This document shows, piece by piece, positions 1-7,026 of a stretch of DNA of 10,180 nucleotides (its first letter is position 1; every line of letters begins with the position of its first letter). Origin of the DNA: an uncultured Prevotella sp. (GTDB taxonomy: Bacteria; Bacteroidota; Bacteroidia; Bacteroidales; Bacteroidaceae); NCBI GenBank assembly GCA_905234355.1, contig CAJOHP010000090.1:1-10180 (forward strand). The letters run 5' to 3'. The translations under genes and the position numbers were made by a program. Below the pieces are notes generated by a model, which saw nothing but the letters and a program-made list of their open reading frames with translations, had not been told where the DNA came from and did no database searches.

Positions 1-57
1 GGTAGGCCGGAGGGCCAGGGCTGTGAGGATGTGTCGGGTCAGCTCGTCGGCTATCAT
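1..57 (-). CDS. N-terminal 19 codons of an unidentified protein downstream of cydB
   Basis: An ATG on the minus strand at 57 opens a frame that stays open to the window edge (begins MIADELTRHILTALALRPT). It starts only 6 bases after the cydB stop codon (TGA, 64-66 on the plus strand), the spacing expected for a translationally coupled gene at the end of the cyd operon. The fragment is too short for a family call. A RecD-like helicase N-terminus would be compatible, but this is a guess from the general look of the sequence and should not be used as a name. The open frame and tight spacing are seen directly; that it is a real gene is inferred. Confidence 0.5.
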   Translation of the reverse strand, partial: MIADELTRHILTALALRPT

Positions 58-63
58 GTCGCG

Positions 64-1218
64 TCAGTAGGTGTGTTCTTGCTTCAGCTCGTCGGCATCG
101 AGTTTCTTGGCGTCTATCTTGCGCCAGCAGTAGACGATGTAGGCCAGGACAAAGGGCACGAGCAGTGAGGCGTAGAACATAGTGCGCAGGGTGAACTCGC
201 TGGAGCAGGAGTTTTCGATGGTGAGCGACGACGTGAGGTCGGCCGTGGAGGGATAGTAGGCTGTGTAGTTCCATCCGGCACAGAGCAGCAGGGCCAGTAC
301 GGCGAGTACGGTGCCGATGCCGGCAGGCCAGATGCCGCCCACATAGTGTTTCGACCATGCTGTCCGCCCGATGGCGTAGAGCACAAGGACCACGCCGGCT
401 GTGAGCATGACGAGCAGGGGCCACATCTCAAGCATGTTGGTGAGATACTTGCCGGGCACTATGCTGATGGTGTCTCCGGCATCGTAGGCATAGCCGTCCT
501 TGAGGAACAGGTGGACCAGATAGGCCACGAAGAGCAGCACGAAGGGCACGGCTGCACCGACGAGCCTGACGGAGGCGCGCGAGCGGATGTCGTCGTCGGC
601 CACGTTGTTCATCACGTAGAGTATGCCTAAGACACGGGCCAGGAACATGACGGCCAGACCGAAGACGAGCACCCAGGGATTGAGCAGTGCATCGAGGCCG
701 TGGGAGGCGTTGACCCAGTGGCTGATGGCCTCGCCGTGGCCCTGGAGGAGTAAGGGAGAGGTCATCGACGTCTTGTCGACGACGAAGTTGCTGCCCTCGA
801 AGAATGTGGCCACGGCACCGCCAAGCAGCAGCGGTCCTGCCAGTCCGTTGAGCACAAGGAAGAACTGGAAGGCGCGCGGCCCCAAGATGTTGCCCATCTT
901 GTTCTGAAACTCATAGCTCACGGCCTGCAGCACAAAGGTGAAGAGAATGATCATCCACAGCCAGTAGGCCCCGCCGAAGGAGGTGCTGTAGAACAAAGGG
1001 AACGAGGCGAAGAATGCTCCGCCGAAGGTGACGAGCGTGGTGAACGTGAACTCCCACTTGCGGCCCGTGGAGTTGACGACCAGGCGCCTGCCCTGTTCGG
1101 TCCATCCCAGGGAGCGCAGGCACGAGTTGGCGCCCTGCACGAAGAGCAGAAACACGAGCAGTGCACCTAACAGTGACACGACGAACCACCAGTATTGTTG
1201 CAGAAAAATGTAGGTCAT
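64..1218 (-). CDS. cydB: Cytochrome bd ubiquinol oxidase subunit II (CydB)
   Basis: Subunit II of the cytochrome bd quinol oxidase, an inner-membrane complex that oxidises quinol and reduces oxygen to water. It builds proton motive force and scavenges oxygen in anaerobes or microaerobes. The 384-residue length is close to the family norm (about 380). The protein is almost entirely membrane helices, with a first helix at about residues 10-30 ending in FVQGANSC. This matches the position of the conserved GFDLG-type segment of proteobacterial CydB but lacks its Asp, as I recall for Bacteroidota versions. A second conserved stretch at about 98-115 (QAVSYEFQNK) aligns with the RPVGFDYR region. The tail is charged and cytoplasmic (KLDADELKQEHTY). 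It lies downstream of cydA on the same strand. The start is the ATG at 1218, with no clear Shine-Dalgarno, and I see no Bacteroidota-type promoter in the gap, so expression probably depends on readthrough from cydA. Confidence 0.95.
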   Translation of the reverse strand: MTYIFLQQYWWFVVSLLGALLVFLLFVQGANSCLRSLGWTEQGRRLVVNSTGRKWEFTFTTLVTFGGAFFASFPLFYSTSFGGAYWLWMIILFTFVLQAVSYEFQNKMGNILGPRAFQFFLVLNGLAGPLLLGGAVATFFEGSNFVVDKTSMTSPLLLQGHGEAISHWVNASHGLDALLNPWVLVFGLAVMFLARVLGILYVMNNVADDDIRSRASVRLVGAAVPFVLLFVAYLVHLFLKDGYAYDAGDTISIVPGKYLTNMLEMWPLLVMLTAGVVLVLYAIGRTAWSKHYVGGIWPAGIGTVLAVLALLLCAGWNYTAYYPSTADLTSSLTIENSCSSEFTLRTMFYASLLVPFVLAYIVYCWRKIDAKKLDADELKQEHTY

Positions 1219-1232
1219 ATAATGAACGTTTT

Positions 1233-1410
1233 AGGTGGGTTCTATTAATTCCCACGGTTTTTGTTTAACATTGATGGGCATTAACCTTTTGTTATCTTTC
1301 TGGCTCTTTTGCCTCCATTTTGTAAGCCCCGCTACACTCCTTCTTCAACTTACAAAATGGGAGCCAAAATAGCTCAGAAATCTGCCAAAGCGAATTAATA
1401 GAACCCACCT
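1233..1410. repeat. 178-bp element bounded by perfect 19-bp terminal inverted repeats; MITE-like
   Basis: The left end (1233-1251) reads aggtgggttctattaattc, and the right end (1392-1410) is its exact reverse complement. Between them lies a second, imperfect inverted repeat (1299-1326 against 1349-1378). The unit has no open reading frame and sits between cydA and cydB, where a short spacer would be expected. Small size, terminal inverted repeats and no coding capacity fit a miniature inverted-repeat transposable element. A TT dinucleotide flanks both ends (1231-1232 and 1411-1412), which could be a 2-bp target duplication but may be chance in this T-rich stretch. I do not recognise the terminal repeat as belonging to a named insertion sequence. 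An alternative is a regulatory or mRNA-processing hairpin native to the operon. Confidence 0.7.
1299..1378. repeat. Nested internal inverted repeat (imperfect hairpin) within the cydA-cydB spacer
   Basis: The core arms are a perfect 12-base match: ccattttgtaag at 1315-1326 and its reverse complement at 1349-1360, around a 22-base loop. Outside the core the pairing continues imperfectly over a further 15 or so bases on each side (1299-1314 with 1361-1378), with small bulges. In the cyd transcript this would form a long stem. No run of U follows the stem in the leftward reading direction, so an intrinsic terminator is unlikely; mRNA stabilisation or processing between cydA and cydB is possible. 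Confidence 0.65.
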
Positions 1411-1441
1411 TTATCGTTTTACTTGTCTTTCTGAAGAATTT

Positions 1442-3046
1442 CTATTTCTCGTTCAGCGCCGTGCCCGGTCCCTGCTTTATCTGCTTGAAGAGTATGTTTA
1501 TCTCGACAACCAGCATGGTCGTGAAGAGCAGTAGGAAGAGTAGGAAGGTGATGATGACGCTCGATGAGTGCAGGTCGCTGACGGCCGCCCATGTGGGCAG
1601 CATGTCCTGTATGGTCCATGGCTGTCGTCCGAATTCGGCCACGAGCCATCCGCTTTCCGATGCGATATATGCCAGCGGCACCATGCCGATGGCCATCCAG
1701 TAGTGCCATGCCGGCAGTGCGGTCATGTCGTGACGGCGCATGAGCAGGCGTGGCCACCGGTAGGCCACGGCCGCCATGACGGCGAAGAAGAGGATGAAGA
1801 GGCATCCCAGTCCCACCATGATGCGGAAGGCCCAGAAGCACACCGGCACGTAGGGCACCACCTCGCTGCGCTCGCGTATGTAGCCATAGCCGAAGTAGGG
1901 CATGTCGGCCGCAAGCGTTGCCCGCAGTGGTGCGAGCTCATGGTCGGCGGCTCTCTCAGCCTTGGCTTTCCGGTAGGCAGCCAGGGCGGCTATGGCTTCG
2001 CGTCCGCGAGCCATCTTCACCTCTACGGAGGGCTCTTGTGTGCCGTCGGGGCGTGTGTAGCCGTCGAGCAGGTCGCAGATGCCCGGCACGAAGCCATGAG
2101 GGTCGTCGGTGGCCATGATGCTCAGGGCGTAGGGCATCTCTATCTGCAGTGGCGGATGAGCCTCGCTCTGGTAGTCGGGCTGGCTGAAGGGGCTGACCCA
2201 GGCCACGGCTGTCAGGCCCTGATCGGTGCCTCCCCTGTAGAGTGCCTCCATGGCTGCCAGCTTCATGGGCTGCGATTGGGCCACTTGCTGTCCCGAGACG
2301 TGGCCGGTGAAGGCAGCACCAAGAGCAGCGATGAGGCCCACGGCGGCAGCAATCTTGATGCTCTCCACAGCCAGCTTCTGCTCGCGCCGCTTCAGCAGGT
2401 ACCAGCTCGACACGCCCACCACAAAGGCGGCACCGATAATCCAGCTGGAGACGACCGTGTGGAAGAACTTGCCCACGGCGAAAGGCGAGAAGGCCACAGC
2501 CCAGAAGTCGACCATCTCGTGGCGCATGGTGTCGGGATTGAACTCGCAGCCTACGGGAGCCTGCATCCAGGCGTTGGCCACGAGTATCCACCATGCAGAG
2601 ATGGTGGCGCCCAGTCCGGTGAGCCACGTGGAGGCCAGGTGGAAGCCGCGCGACACCTTGTTCCACCCGAAGTACATCACCGCCACAAAGGTGCTCTCCA
2701 TGAAGAATGCCACGATGCCCTCGATGGCCAGCGGGGCGCCGAAGATGTCGCCCACAAACCAGGAGTAGTTGCTCCAGTTGGTGCCAAACTCAAACTCGAG
2801 GATGATGCCCGTGGCCACACCCATGGCAAAGTTGACGCCGAAGAGCTTCTGCCAGAACTTGGCCACCTCTTTCCAAAACCGCTTCCGCGTGCGGTAGTAG
2901 CATGTCTCGGCTATGCCCATGATGACGGCCAGGCCCAGCGTGAGCGGCACAAAGAGCCAGTGGTAGATGGCCGTGAGGGCAAACTGCGCGCGCGACCAGT
3001 CGATGGTGCTCGCGTCGATGGTGAGAAAGATGTTTTGCATAGGCAT
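1442..3046 (-). CDS. cydA: Cytochrome bd ubiquinol oxidase subunit I (CydA)
   Basis: The catalytic subunit of cytochrome bd oxidase, an inner-membrane protein carrying hemes b558, b595 and d and the quinol site. It has 534 residues against about 520 in E. coli. Expected features can be placed: His29 in TAIYHWLFVP (high-spin heme ligand), Glu109 and Glu117 in LAIEG...FFMEST (proton path), His196 in GKFFHTV (b558 ligand), Met410 in FWAFRIMVG (second b558 ligand), the quinol-loop start GQQVAQSQPMKLAAMEA (Lys262, Glu267), and the C-terminal GRQPW motif at 473-477. Residue equivalences come from family knowledge aligned by eye. The start at 3046 gives MPMQNIF; the ATG two codons later (3040) is equally possible. 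It follows the small DUF4492-type gene by 72 bases and precedes cydB, so all three probably share one transcript. No truncation or missing ligand is apparent. Confidence 0.97.
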   Translation of the reverse strand: MPMQNIFLTIDASTIDWSRAQFALTAIYHWLFVPLTLGLAVIMGIAETCYYRTRKRFWKEVAKFWQKLFGVNFAMGVATGIILEFEFGTNWSNYSWFVGDIFGAPLAIEGIVAFFMESTFVAVMYFGWNKVSRGFHLASTWLTGLGATISAWWILVANAWMQAPVGCEFNPDTMRHEMVDFWAVAFSPFAVGKFFHTVVSSWIIGAAFVVGVSSWYLLKRREQKLAVESIKIAAAVGLIAALGAAFTGHVSGQQVAQSQPMKLAAMEALYRGGTDQGLTAVAWVSPFSQPDYQSEAHPPLQIEMPYALSIMATDDPHGFVPGICDLLDGYTRPDGTQEPSVEVKMARGREAIAALAAYRKAKAERAADHELAPLRATLAADMPYFGYGYIRERSEVVPYVPVCFWAFRIMVGLGCLFILFFAVMAAVAYRWPRLLMRRHDMTALPAWHYWMAIGMVPLAYIASESGWLVAEFGRQPWTIQDMLPTWAAVSDLHSSSVIITFLLFLLLFTTMLVVEINILFKQIKQGPGTALNEK

Positions 3047-3118
3047 TTTGTTATTGTGATTCTTGTATCTTGTTCTGTGACTGACGGTACTCCGGACCGG
3101 CGCGGATGGTTCAGGGAC

Positions 3119-3346
3119 TTATGGCTTTGCCGAGCGTTCTATCATCTCTGTGGCCACATAGTCGTCCTCCTGTCCCGGCTGGGCATGCTCTTTCAGGAAG
3201 TTGGGAAAAAAGAAGACCTTCAGTATGGCAAACATGACGAACAGCTTGATGAAGATGATGGCCCACAGGGTGCGCCCCAACGTCATCTGGCGGAAACCAT
3301 CGTAATAAAGATGGAATGCGCGTGAGAGAAAGCTGTCTTTTGCCAT
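3119..3346 (-). CDS. Small single-helix membrane protein of the cyd operon (DUF4492 type)
   Basis: A 75-residue protein beginning MAKDSFLSRAFHLYYDG. A conserved-looking juxtamembrane stretch (FHLYYDGFRQMTLGRTLW) is followed by one hydrophobic helix at about residues 34-52 (IIFIKLFVMFAILKVFFF) and a short acidic tail. I recognise this as the DUF4492 type found just ahead of cydA in many Bacteroidota. Its biochemical role is unknown to me. By position and topology it could be a small accessory subunit of the bd oxidase, in the way CydX is in Proteobacteria; that is inference. The ATG at 3346 is chosen over an upstream TTG at 3376 because the latter falls inside the -7 promoter box at 3374-3381, so it would lie upstream of the transcript start. 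Confidence 0.85.
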   Translation of the reverse strand: MAKDSFLSRAFHLYYDGFRQMTLGRTLWAIIFIKLFVMFAILKVFFFPNFLKEHAQPGQEDDYVATEMIERSAKP

Positions 3347-3373
3347 AGGCTGTCGAAGTGTTCTATACGCTCG

Positions 3374-3405
3374 CAAAGATACGAAAAGTTTTCATAACTC
3401 ACAAA
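3374..3405 (-). promoter_or_regulatory. Bacteroidota-type promoter for the DUF4492-cydA-cydB operon
   Basis: Read on the minus strand, a TTTG (-33 box, plus-strand 3402-3405) is followed after 20 bases by TATCTTTG (-7 box, plus-strand 3374-3381), matching the Bacteroidota housekeeping pattern TTTG-N19-TAnnTTTG. Transcription would begin near 3367, leaving a leader of about 20 bases before the ATG at 3346. The -33 box overlaps a perfect 10-base palindrome, acaaatttgt (3401-3410), which could be part of an operator. The boxes are seen directly; the activity is inferred. Confidence 0.75.
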
Positions 3406-3421
3406 TTTGTCGGCCTTTTTC

Positions 3422-3452
3422 TTTGCTGTTTCATAGAAAACAGCTACCTTTG
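3422..3452 (+). promoter_or_regulatory. Bacteroidota-type promoter for the coiled-coil/efflux gene cluster
   Basis: TTTG at 3422-3425 is followed by exactly 19 bases and then TACCTTTG at 3445-3452, an exact fit to the Bacteroidota TTTG-N19-TAnnTTTG promoter. Transcription would start near 3459, giving a leader of about 30 bases to the ATG at 3490. It lies back to back with the cyd promoter, with only 16 bases between the two -33 boxes. Confidence 0.8.
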
Positions 3453-3489
3453 CAGGGCGTTTTTGATAAACAAAACATAAGTTATTCGG

Positions 3490-4365
3490 ATGAAGAAGAC
3501 ATTCATAGCGCTGGCTGTGGTGGTCATGCTTGCTTTGGCGGGTGTGGCCGTGTGGCTGTTTATGAACTTGCAGCAGCAGAAAGAGCGCAATCAGGAGATG
3601 CAGGAACTGGCCGAGCTGGACAAGCAGGAGATGGAGAACGAGTATGAGCGCTTCACCCTGCAGTATGGCGAGATGATGCAGCAGATAACCAACGACTCCA
3701 TCGTGGAGCAGCTTACCCAGGAGCAGATGCGCACGCAGCAGCTGCTCGAAGAGCTCAAGCGCGTCAAGGCCGACGATGCCCGCGAGATCACCCGCCTGAA
3801 GAAAGAGCTGGCCACGGTGCGCGAGGTGCTGCGCTCCTTTATCCGACAGGTGGACTCGCTCAATCAGGAGAATGAGCACCTGCGCACGGAGAACCTTCGC
3901 GTGCGCGACGAGCTGGAGCAGAGCAACCGCGAGAAGCAGGGCCTCGAGACCGAGAAGCAGTCGCTCACGGAGAAAGTGGCCATCGCAGCACAGCTCGACG
4001 CCACTGGCATCGCCATGACCCCGCTCAACAAACGAGGCAAGGAGGCCAAGAAGGTGAAGGACTGGAAGAAAATACAGGTGGCCTTTACCATCGCCCGCAA
4101 CGTGACTGCACAGAACGGCAACCGCACCATCTACGTGCGCATACAGACACCCAACGGCACTGTGCTCTCGTCGGGCAGTACCTTCCCCTATGAGAACCGT
4201 CAGCTGGAATACTCCATGCGGAAGACTGTGGAGTACACCGGCGAGGCCGTCACAGTGCAGACTTACTGGGACGTGGCCGAATTTCTCAGTGCCGGCGACT
4301 ACCGCGTCAGCATCTTTGCCGACGGCAACATGATCGGCTCGAAAACGTTTAGCTTTAACAAGTAA
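3490..4365 (+). CDS. Membrane-anchored coiled-coil protein with C-terminal beta-rich domain, function unknown
   Basis: A 291-residue protein with three visible parts. Residues 1-27 hold a Lys-Lys start and one hydrophobic helix (FIALAVVVMLALAGVAVWLF), which could be a signal anchor; no lipobox or clear cleavage site is seen. Residues 28-165 are a long, highly charged, Gln/Glu/Arg-rich coiled coil with heptad-like spacing (for example VREVLRSFIRQVDSLNQENEHL). Residues 190-291 look like an alternating beta-strand domain (KIQVAFTIARNVTA, TIYVRIQTPNGTVL, GDYRVSIFADGNMIGSKTFSF). I do not recognise a named family; similar proteins occur as conserved hypotheticals in Bacteroidota. The likely topology is a periplasmic coiled coil anchored in the inner membrane. 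The TolC-type gene begins 15 bases downstream and no promoter separates them, so it is probably co-expressed with the exporter. A structural or scaffold role there is only an inference. Confidence 0.85.
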   Translation: MKKTFIALAVVVMLALAGVAVWLFMNLQQQKERNQEMQELAELDKQEMENEYERFTLQYGEMMQQITNDSIVEQLTQEQMRTQQLLEELKRVKADDAREITRLKKELATVREVLRSFIRQVDSLNQENEHLRTENLRVRDELEQSNREKQGLETEKQSLTEKVAIAAQLDATGIAMTPLNKRGKEAKKVKDWKKIQVAFTIARNVTAQNGNRTIYVRIQTPNGTVLSSGSTFPYENRQLEYSMRKTVEYTGEAVTVQTYWDVAEFLSAGDYRVSIFADGNMIGSKTFSFNK

Positions 4366-4380
4366 GTATCATATTCAAGC

Positions 4381-5910
4381 ATGAAGAGACTCTGCGGAAC
4401 ACTACTGCTCGTGGGCGCTATCGGCTTGCCTGCCGGGGCGCAGCAGTTGCTTAGCCTGGACAGTTGCCGCGCCATGGCGCTGCGCAACAACAAGCAGCTG
4501 AGCATTTCCAAGCTGAAGCAGGATGTGGCGGCCAACCTCAGACGGTCGGCACGCACCAAATACCTGCCGCACATCAGTGCCATGGGCACCTACGAGCACA
4601 CCAGCAAGGAGATTTCAATCCTCAACGAAGACCAAAAGAGCAGGCTGGGCAACATCGGCACCAATGCCTATAATGCACTCGGGCCGGAAGGACAGCGCCT
4701 GAGCACCGGCCTGCAAAACATCGGCGGACTGCTGGCTCAGGCCGGTTCGCTTCCCTCTTCCGTGGCACAGGCAGTGGGACAGTTTGGCACCAACCTCCAG
4801 GCTGGGGTGGCCGGACTGCCCGCTATGCTCAACACCGAGGGGCAAAAGATTGTAGATGCCTTCCGCACTGACACCCGCAACATCTGGGCGGGCAGCGTCA
4901 TGGCACTGCAGCCGGTCTTCATGGGAGGGAGCATCGTGGCCCTGAACCGCCTGGCCGACCTCAACGAGCAGTTTGCTGCCAACTCAGCCGAAGCCCGACA
5001 GCAGGCCATCATCTATTCCACCGACCAGATATACTGGCAGGTCGTGTCGCTCAAGCACAAGAAGCAGTTGGCTGAGGGCTTCCTCGACCTGGTGAGGAAA
5101 CTCGACAGCGATGTGCAGAAGATGATAGACCAAGGCGTGGCTACACGCAGTGAGGGACTGAGCGTGAGCGTGAAGGTGAGCGAGGCTGAGATGGCCGTGC
5201 AGAAGGTGAACGACGGCCTCACCCTCTCGCGCATGCTGCTCTGCCAGCAGATAGGACTGCCTACCAACGAAGCCATCACCCTGGCCGACGAGCAGGGCGA
5301 CAGTCTGCATGTCGTGGCCATAGTGCCACAGACCGACATAGAGCAGGCACGGGAGCGACGACCGGAGCTGAAGATGCTCGAGACGGCCGTCGACATGAGT
5401 CGACAGGCCACCAACATCATACGTGCCGGTAACCTTCCGCAAGTGGCTCTCATGGGCGGCTACGTGGTGAGCAACCCCAATGTGCTCAATGGCTTTGAGA
5501 AGAAGTTCGGAGGACTGTGGAACGTAGGCGTGCTCGTCAGGGTGCCTCTGTGGAACTGGGGCGACGTGACCTATAAAGTGCGTGCCTCCAAGGGAGCCAC
5601 AGCCATAGCCCGCTTAGAGCTGGAGGAAGCCCGCGAGAAAATAGAACTGCAGGTCAATCAGAGCTCCTTCCATGCCGATGAGGCCTACAAGCGTCTGGCC
5701 ATGGCTGAGAACAGCATCAGACGCGCTGAAGAAAACCTGCGCACGGCCAACCTGGGATTTTCCGAGGGCGTCATCTCGCCCACTGTGGTCATGGAGGCTC
5801 AGACAGCATGGCTGCAGGCCAAGTCGCAGAAGATAGACGCACAGATAGACGTGCTGCTCAGCATTGCCGACCTGCAAAAGGCACAAGGCATGCTCGGCAC
5901 AACGGAATAA
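4381..5910 (+). CDS. TolC-family outer membrane efflux channel
   Basis: A 509-residue outer membrane protein of the TolC/OEP family, which forms trimeric channels linking a periplasmic adaptor and inner-membrane pump to the outside. A cleavable signal peptide is visible (MKRLCGTLLLVGAIGLPAGA, cleavage near residue 20). The mature N-terminus LLSLDSCRAMALRNNKQL is the usual first OEP helix motif. Two OEP repeats can be placed at about 25-225 and 280-505, the second with a typical C-terminal helical hairpin (NLRTANLGFSEGVISPTVVMEAQ). A Gly/Ala/Leu-rich insertion at about 85-160 separates the first helix pair; I believe such insertions occur in Bacteroidota members. The gene lies 15 bases after the coiled-coil gene and 67 bases before the adaptor gene, all in one direction. 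The substrate cannot be read from the sequence. Confidence 0.93.
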   Translation: MKRLCGTLLLVGAIGLPAGAQQLLSLDSCRAMALRNNKQLSISKLKQDVAANLRRSARTKYLPHISAMGTYEHTSKEISILNEDQKSRLGNIGTNAYNALGPEGQRLSTGLQNIGGLLAQAGSLPSSVAQAVGQFGTNLQAGVAGLPAMLNTEGQKIVDAFRTDTRNIWAGSVMALQPVFMGGSIVALNRLADLNEQFAANSAEARQQAIIYSTDQIYWQVVSLKHKKQLAEGFLDLVRKLDSDVQKMIDQGVATRSEGLSVSVKVSEAEMAVQKVNDGLTLSRMLLCQQIGLPTNEAITLADEQGDSLHVVAIVPQTDIEQARERRPELKMLETAVDMSRQATNIIRAGNLPQVALMGGYVVSNPNVLNGFEKKFGGLWNVGVLVRVPLWNWGDVTYKVRASKGATAIARLELEEAREKIELQVNQSSFHADEAYKRLAMAENSIRRAEENLRTANLGFSEGVISPTVVMEAQTAWLQAKSQKIDAQIDVLLSIADLQKAQGMLGTTE

Positions 5911-5977
5911 GATCACAGCTTCGTGCGCGCGTGTATATATAAATAAGGTGTAATTTGGAAATAATCATTAGTTAGCT

Positions 5978-6994
5978 ATGTCAGAATACGAACAAGCAAA
6001 AACTCAGCATACCAACATCCTGATGGCCATCCTCGGTTTTGTGGCCGTGGTCGCCATCGTTGCCATCATTGGTTTCTTCACCCTCGGGCGCGATCCCGAG
6101 CTGATACAGGGTCAGGTGGAAGTGTCGGAATACCGCGTGTCGAGCAAGGTGCCCGGCCGCATCCTGGAGATTCGCGTGAAAGAGGGCGACTATGTGAAAG
6201 TGGGCGACACCCTCGCCATTCTCGATGCGCCCGAGGTGCAGGCCAAGATGCAACAGGCCCGCGGTGCACACGACGGCGCTGCCGCCTTAGAGCTGATGGC
6301 ACGCAACGGCGCCCGCAAGGAGCAGATACAGGGGGCTTTCCAGCTGCTGCAGCAGGCCAAGGCCGGACTCGAGATAGCCGAGAAATCCTACAACCGCGTG
6401 CAGCGACTCTTCGACGAGGGCGTGATGAGCGCACAGAAGCGCGACGAGGCCTACGCCAGCTACAAGGCTCTGCAGGCGCAGGTCAAGGCTGCACAGAGCC
6501 AGTACGACATGGCTGTCAGCGGGGCAAGACAGGAGGAAAAGCTGGCAGCACAGGCACAGGTGCAGCGCGCGCAAGGTGCTGTGCAGGAGGTGAGCGCATA
6601 TATCGGCGAGACCATACAGACGGCACAGATGGAGGGCGAGGTGAGCAGCATCTATCCCAAGGTGGGCGAACTCGTGGGAACGGGAAGCCCCATCATGACC
6701 ATCTCGATGATGCACGACATGTGGGGCACGTTCAATGTGAGGGAAGACCAACTGGGCAACCTGAAGATGGGCGCAGAGTTCAGCGCCTTTGTGCCTGCAT
6801 TCAATAAGGAAATGAAGATGAAGGTGTTTCACCTCAAGGACCAGGGCAGCTATGCCGTATGGAAGGCTACCAAGACCAATGGCCAGTACGACCTGAAGAC
6901 CTTCGAGGTGAAGGCACGGCCCGTGGAGCCTTTCGAGGGCCTGCGTCCTGGCATGTCGCTTATCGTGAAGGAGTTAGGAGGAGGTAATAAGTAA
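5978..6994 (+). CDS. HlyD/EmrA-type periplasmic adaptor (membrane fusion) protein
   Basis: A 338-residue adaptor bridging inner-membrane permeases to the TolC-type channel. One inner-membrane helix lies at residues 14-36 (ILMAILGFVAVVAIVAIIGFF). The first half of a lipoyl-like domain follows at about 45-85 (QVEVSEYRVSSKVPGRILEI, EGDYVKVGDTLAILD). Then comes an alpha-helical hairpin at about 86-208, rich in Ala, Gln and Lys, with the second half of the lipoyl domain at about 212-245 (GEVSSIYPKVGELVGTGSPI). The remainder is a beta-barrel and membrane-proximal region (MWGTFNVREDQLGNLKMG to LRPGMSLIV). This order is standard for HlyD_D23-type adaptors paired with ABC-2 permeases. The ATG at 5978 is well placed and no Shine-Dalgarno is evident. 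The 67-base upstream gap holds only a degenerate -7-like box, so co-transcription with the TolC gene is the simplest reading. Confidence 0.93.
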   Translation: MSEYEQAKTQHTNILMAILGFVAVVAIVAIIGFFTLGRDPELIQGQVEVSEYRVSSKVPGRILEIRVKEGDYVKVGDTLAILDAPEVQAKMQQARGAHDGAAALELMARNGARKEQIQGAFQLLQQAKAGLEIAEKSYNRVQRLFDEGVMSAQKRDEAYASYKALQAQVKAAQSQYDMAVSGARQEEKLAAQAQVQRAQGAVQEVSAYIGETIQTAQMEGEVSSIYPKVGELVGTGSPIMTISMMHDMWGTFNVREDQLGNLKMGAEFSAFVPAFNKEMKMKVFHLKDQGSYAVWKATKTNGQYDLKTFEVKARPVEPFEGLRPGMSLIVKELGGGNK

Positions 6995-7026
6995 TAAAAG
7001 AGTAAGTGATAAGTAAGTAGCAGACA

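Noticed and set aside
1299..1378. Intrinsic terminator after cydA
   Set aside because: The stem is long but not GC-rich at its base, and no U-run follows it in the direction of transcription.
1568..3325. A 585-codon open frame on the plus strand opposite cydA
   Set aside because: It is the antisense shadow of cydA plus the small upstream gene, caused by GC-rich codon use. The protein is His/Gly/Arg-rich with no recognisable domain, while the minus strand has clear CydA motifs.
3283..3879. A 198-codon minus-strand frame across the divergent promoter region
   Set aside because: It runs through both consensus promoters and opposite the coiled coil; its Leu/His-rich content mirrors the Glu/Gln codons of the real gene.
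5950..5957. A promoter -7 box just ahead of the HlyD-type gene
   Set aside because: The sequence gtaatttg has the TTTG but not a correctly spaced TA, and no TTTG -33 box lies at the right distance upstream.
6990..7020. Short tandem taag-like words between the adaptor and the first permease
   Set aside because: Only a few imperfect units within a 32-base spacer; the in-frame stops make it look like an ordinary AT-rich gap.
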